From Candidatus Omnitrophota bacterium (GTDB taxonomy: Bacteria; Omnitrophota; Gorgyraeia; Pluralincolimonadales; Pluralincolimonadaceae), in contig JAQTVK010000027.1 of NCBI GenBank assembly GCA_028706795.1, positions 1-8,890 of the forward strand: DNA of 8,890 bases. Direction: 5' to 3'. Positions within the stretch are counted from its first letter, which is position 1; every line of letters starts with the position of its first letter. Made by a program: the position numbers and the translations under genes. Shown here one piece after another: positions 6,253-8,890 of the stretch. Below the pieces are notes generated by a model. It was not told where the DNA came from, searched no databases, and saw nothing but the letters and a program-made list of their open reading frames with translations.

Positions 6253-7630
6253 TTTTTTTCGAAAGCTCCTGCGCCAGCTCCGCGGCTATCGAGGTGATGT
6301 CTCCGGCGCCCATCATCAGGACCATGTCGCCGCGTCTTATCTCCCTAAAGAGGTATTCTTTTAATTCCTTTTTGGGCAGGTATATGACGTCCTTGTGCCC
6401 GTGGCATTTGACTTCCTCGTAAATGCTTTTGCCGGAGACACCGTCGAGCTCGTCCTCAGACGCGGCGTAGATATCGGTAAGTATCAGCCGGTCGGCCATA
6501 TCGAAACACTTTCCGAATTTATCCTTCAGGTATTTGGTCCTTGAGAAACGGTGCGGCTGGAAAACCGCTATAAGCCGTTTGGGTTTCCAATTCCTGGCCG
6601 CAAGTATCGTCGCCTTTATCTCGGCAGGATGGTGCGCATAATCGTCTATCACTCTTATCCCGTTCCCGGAATACCTGACTTGGAACCTCCGCGCCGCGCC
6701 GGTAAAATCCTCGACCGCCTTCTTTATCGTTTCGAAATCGAGGCCAAGCTCCAACGCCACGGCGAACGCGGCCATGGCGTTCGAGACATTGTGTATCCCC
6801 GGGATGTTTATCGCGGCCCGCCCCAGGTTCTTGCCGCGGTAGATTATCTCGAACTCTGAATGCGAGTCGTGCATCTTTATCTTCCCGGGAAATATATCGC
6901 CGCCGGCCGAAAGGCCGAAGGTGACGACCTCCTTGGGATAACCGCGGAGCGCCCGCTTCAGGTTATCGCAGTCGCCGCAGGCGAACAATTTCCCGCCCGG
7001 CTTGATCTTTTCGATGAATTTCAGGTACCAGGATATTATCTCCCCCATATTCCTGTAATAATCGAGGTGCTCGGCGTCGATATTCGTGATGACCCCATAG
7101 AGCGGTTTCAGGTGGACGAATGAGCCGTCGCTCTCGTCCGCCTCCACCACAAAATGCCCGCCCTTGCCTACCCTGGCGTTGCCCTCCAGGGATTTCACCT
7201 CGCCCCCGAGGATCGCGGTCGGGTCGAGCCCCGCCCTGTACAGGATGTGGGCGATGAGTGATGATGTCGTCGTCTTGCCGTGCGCGCCGGTAACGGCGAT
7301 CCCCTTCCTGCCGTTCATTATCAGGGCAAGCATATCGGCGCGGTGGAGTGTCGTTATCTTTTTATTGCGCGCGGACTTGAGCTCCGGGTTCTCCGGCGTG
7401 ATCGATGACGAGAATACGACGATATCGGCGCCCTCTATGTTCTTCTCGTGATGGCCCTCGTGGAACTTTCCGCCGAGTGATTCGAGCTTCTCGATGATGC
7501 GCGAACGCCTGACGTCAGAGCCGGAGACCTTATGGCCCTGCTTGAGCAGGACGAAGGCAATGGCGCTCATCCCGATGCCGCCGATGCCGATAAAATGAAT
7601 ATGCTTCTTTCCTTTTAGTTTCATGCTCAT
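6224..7630 (-). CDS. murC: UDP-N-acetylmuramate--L-alanine ligase
   Basis: Cytosolic Mur ligase adding L-Ala to UDP-MurNAc with ATP. In its 468 aa the N-terminal UDP-binding Rossmann domain begins HFIGIGGIGMSAIA (12-25) with GSDV (37-40). The central ATPase domain has the P-loop VTGAHGKTTT (113-122), VEADESDGSF (162-171), TNIDAEHLDYY (182-192) and IPGIHNVSNAMAA (276-288). The C-terminal ligase domain has ARRFQ (313-317), IDDYAHHPAEI (328-338) and FQPHRFSRTKY (357-367), the MurC-specific signature. The catalytic fold ends at MGAGDI (440-445). The last 11 residues are nearly all Lys/Arg and are encoded by two A-tracts that form a candidate frameshift site. The ATG at 7630 has AAGGAA 8 nt upstream; the ATG at 7624 would be too far from it. 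It is preceded by the only sizeable spacer in the window (145 nt after murG). Confidence 0.97.
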   Translation of the reverse strand: MSMKLKGKKHIHFIGIGGIGMSAIAFVLLKQGHKVSGSDVRRSRIIEKLESLGGKFHEGHHEKNIEGADIVVFSSSITPENPELKSARNKKITTLHRADMLALIMNGRKGIAVTGAHGKTTTSSLIAHILYRAGLDPTAILGGEVKSLEGNARVGKGGHFVVEADESDGSFVHLKPLYGVITNIDAEHLDYYRNMGEIISWYLKFIEKIKPGGKLFACGDCDNLKRALRGYPKEVVTFGLSAGGDIFPGKIKMHDSHSEFEIIYRGKNLGRAAINIPGIHNVSNAMAAFAVALELGLDFETIKKAVEDFTGAARRFQVRYSGNGIRVIDDYAHHPAEIKATILAARNWKPKRLIAVFQPHRFSRTKYLKDKFGKCFDMADRLILTDIYAASEDELDGVSGKSIYEEVKCHGHKDVIYLPKKELKEYLFREIRRGDMVLMMGAGDITSIAAELAQELSKKRDKRSKKRT

Positions 7631-7638
7631 CCAGTATA

Positions 7639-7644
7639 TTCCTT
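7639..7644 (-). promoter_or_regulatory. Shine-Dalgarno of murC
   Basis: AAGGAA on the minus strand, 8 nt before the ATG at 7630. This spacing selects 7630 over the second in-frame ATG two codons later. Confidence 0.55.
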
Positions 7645-7673
7645 GAAATTTAAGTCTCGCTTGGCCTTAGCTC

Positions 7674-7767
7674 CCAGTCAATCGGTTCGCTCGGGCTTTC
7701 TTTATTCCTCGTCCCGCAACGGCGGGACTGCGTCATAAATCGCCTCTTCGCTTACCGGATTGCCTGG
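7674..7767. repeat. Nested imperfect palindrome in the murG-murC spacer
   Basis: This fills most of the only non-coding gap (7631-7775). The outer arms CCAGTCAATCGGT (7674-7686) and ACCGGATTGCCTGG (7754-7767) pair over 12 positions with one T/C mismatch and one bulged base. TTTAT (7701-7705) pairs with ATAAA (7735-7739). The core is a perfect 7-bp stem, GTCCCGC (7711-7717) and GCGGGAC (7722-7728), with a 4-nt loop. Either DNA strand could fold this way. There is no U-tract after the stem on the minus strand, so it is not a typical intrinsic terminator. It could be a REP/MITE-like dispersed element inserted between two operon genes, or an mRNA hairpin affecting processing and relative expression of murG and murC. 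No convincing promoter was seen in the spacer. Confidence 0.55.
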
Positions 7768-7775
7768 TCGCAACG

Positions 7776-8846
7776 TCAAGTTAGTATACAATCAGCAAGA
7801 CGCTTAGCTGCATCGGGCACAGCAAACCTTTTAGCGGCATCGGACATCTTGCTCAACTTCGCCTTGTCGTCCTTCAACTCAAATATTTTTTCTTTCAACA
7901 TCTGCGGCGTGAGGCCGAGCTCGTCCATTATTATAGTCCCGCCGGCCTTTTCGAGCGCGGCTGCGTTATGGTACTGGTGCCCTCCGGCGAACCTGTAAGG
8001 GACCATTATCGATGGTTTGCCCAGGGCCGCGATCTCAAAGAGTGCCGTAGCCCCGGCGCGCGAGACGATGAGGTCTGCCATCGCATACGCGTATCCTATG
8101 TCCCCGACAAAATCGCATACGCAGCCGTCCACGCCGCTCCCCTCGTATTTTTTCCGCACATCATCGATATTCCTCATCCCTGCGATATGCAGTATGTTGA
8201 CCTGCTTTTTTTCTTCATCGTTCAAGGCTCCCAGCATATCCCCTACTATCATGTTTATCTTCTGCGCGCCCTGGCTTCCTCCAAGGATAAGGACCGTGAA
8301 TTTGTCCGGGCTGAATTTATAAAACCTTCGCGCGTCCTCTCTTTTTGTCATCAGTAGTTTTTTGCGTATCGGGTTGCCGGTAAATACCGCTTTCCTCCCG
8401 AAGGCCCTTTCCGTTTCCTTGAAGCTTACCGCGACGCGCCTCGCCAAAAGCGCTAATATTCTGTTAGCCAGCCCGGCCTCGCAATTCTGCTCATGGAGAA
8501 AAAGCGGTTTCCCTATGAGCGCGGCGAATTTACATATCGGAAATGAGGCATATCCTCCGAAACCGACCACTATATCGGGCTTATAATCAAACAACAGTTT
8601 TATTGACCTCAGGCAAGCCGAGGCGAACCGTACGATGAAAACGAGGAATTTTACGGGGTTCGCCGAAAGTTTCGCCACAGGCATAAGCCTGTAGGGAATG
8701 CCGAACGACCCGAAGAGTTTCACCTCGAGGGGATGGCCTGTCCCGACGAGCAAGACATCGTGGCCTCGCTCCCGCAATTCCTGTGCCAGGCTCAACCCGG
8801 GGAAGATATGCCCTCCGGTCCCTCCGCACGCGATAAGTATCTTCAT
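7776..8846 (-). CDS. murG: Lipid II synthase MurG (UDP-GlcNAc transferase)
   Basis: Peripheral membrane GT28 glycosyltransferase on the cytoplasmic face: transfers GlcNAc from UDP-GlcNAc to lipid I, giving lipid II. From the ATG at 8846 it is 356 aa, the usual length, opening MKILIACGGTGGHIFPG with the G-loop at 8-13. Next are GFGGYASFP (95-103), HEQNCEAGLANR (118-129) and a second Gly-rich loop LILGGSQGAQKIN (186-198). The UDP-GlcNAc site is SRAGATALFEIAALGKPSI (262-280) with VPYRFAGGHQYHNA (282-295). The frame also opens at an ATG at 8879, adding 11 residues; neither start has a clear Shine-Dalgarno. I prefer 8846 because family proteins begin there, but the TAATG at 8879 could mark a stop/start overlap with an upstream gene, in this cluster usually ftsW. 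The stop at 7776 is followed by the 145-nt spacer. Confidence 0.96.
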   Translation of the reverse strand: MKILIACGGTGGHIFPGLSLAQELRERGHDVLLVGTGHPLEVKLFGSFGIPYRLMPVAKLSANPVKFLVFIVRFASACLRSIKLLFDYKPDIVVGFGGYASFPICKFAALIGKPLFLHEQNCEAGLANRILALLARRVAVSFKETERAFGRKAVFTGNPIRKKLLMTKREDARRFYKFSPDKFTVLILGGSQGAQKINMIVGDMLGALNDEEKKQVNILHIAGMRNIDDVRKKYEGSGVDGCVCDFVGDIGYAYAMADLIVSRAGATALFEIAALGKPSIMVPYRFAGGHQYHNAAALEKAGGTIIMDELGLTPQMLKEKIFELKDDKAKLSKMSDAAKRFAVPDAAKRLADCILT

Positions 8847-8890
8847 CCCGTTTTTATAAACGTTATGGTCGGGATTCATTAATTATTCTT

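Noticed and set aside
7646..7686. Possible sigma-70 promoter for murC (TTGACT on the minus strand near 7677-7682)
   Set aside because: No acceptable -10 box lies 16-18 nt downstream; the nearest AT-rich hexamer is about 22 nt away, and the TTGACT falls in an arm of the palindrome.
7711..7728. Rho-independent terminator after murG
   Set aside because: The stem is GC-rich and perfect, but no T-run follows on the minus strand, and the next sequence is purine-rich. An operon break here is not supported.
8587..8829. Second minus-strand open frame inside murG
   Set aside because: It lies out of frame within the conserved N-terminal domain of MurG and has no recognisable motifs.

Overview
The window is a single, almost gap-free block of ten genes, all read from the minus strand. 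It is the second half of a division and cell wall (dcw) cluster followed by a conserved housekeeping tail. In the direction of transcription (right to left) the order is murG, murC, murB, ddl, ftsQ, ftsA, yggS (ylmE), proC, yggT (ylmG), and a purine nucleoside phosphorylase gene cut off by the left edge. No RNA gene, CRISPR array, transposase or plus-strand gene can be supported.

The organism is a bacterium that makes peptidoglycan with D-Ala-D-Ala ends. The murG-murC-murB-ddl-ftsQ-ftsA order is typical of diderm bacteria. Genes end in TAA, TAG and TGA, so the standard bacterial code fits. The moderately GC-rich sequence uses ATA, AGG and TAT codons freely, and FtsA is very divergent. This suggests an uncultured lineage; a PVC or Omnitrophota-type bacterium is my guess, not something the window proves.

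Region 8879-4447 encodes four cytoplasmic steps of peptidoglycan synthesis. MurB makes UDP-MurNAc, MurC adds the first L-Ala, Ddl supplies D-Ala-D-Ala, and MurG makes lipid II at the membrane. Region 4445-2398 encodes the divisome proteins FtsQ and FtsA. Region 2394-606 is the yggS-proC-yggT trio (PLP homeostasis, proline synthesis, small membrane protein), and 578-1 starts the purine-salvage gene. Junctions are very tight: a 1-nt TAATG overlap, a 4-nt ATGA overlap, gaps of 1 and 3 nt, and a 20-nt overlap. Translational coupling along one long transcript is therefore likely. The only real spacer is the 145 nt between murG and murC, which holds a nested imperfect palindrome.

Three things stand out. 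(1) The murC/murB junction carries an in-frame A AAA AAG slippery heptamer with a GGG-containing SD-like element 10 nt upstream. A -1 shift there would join MurC to a MurB whose conserved N-terminal residues lie upstream of its first ATG. (2) FtsA keeps its overall fold signature and C-terminal membrane helix but has lost the consensus residues of all three nucleotide-binding motifs. (3) ftsZ, which normally follows ftsA, is absent from that place.
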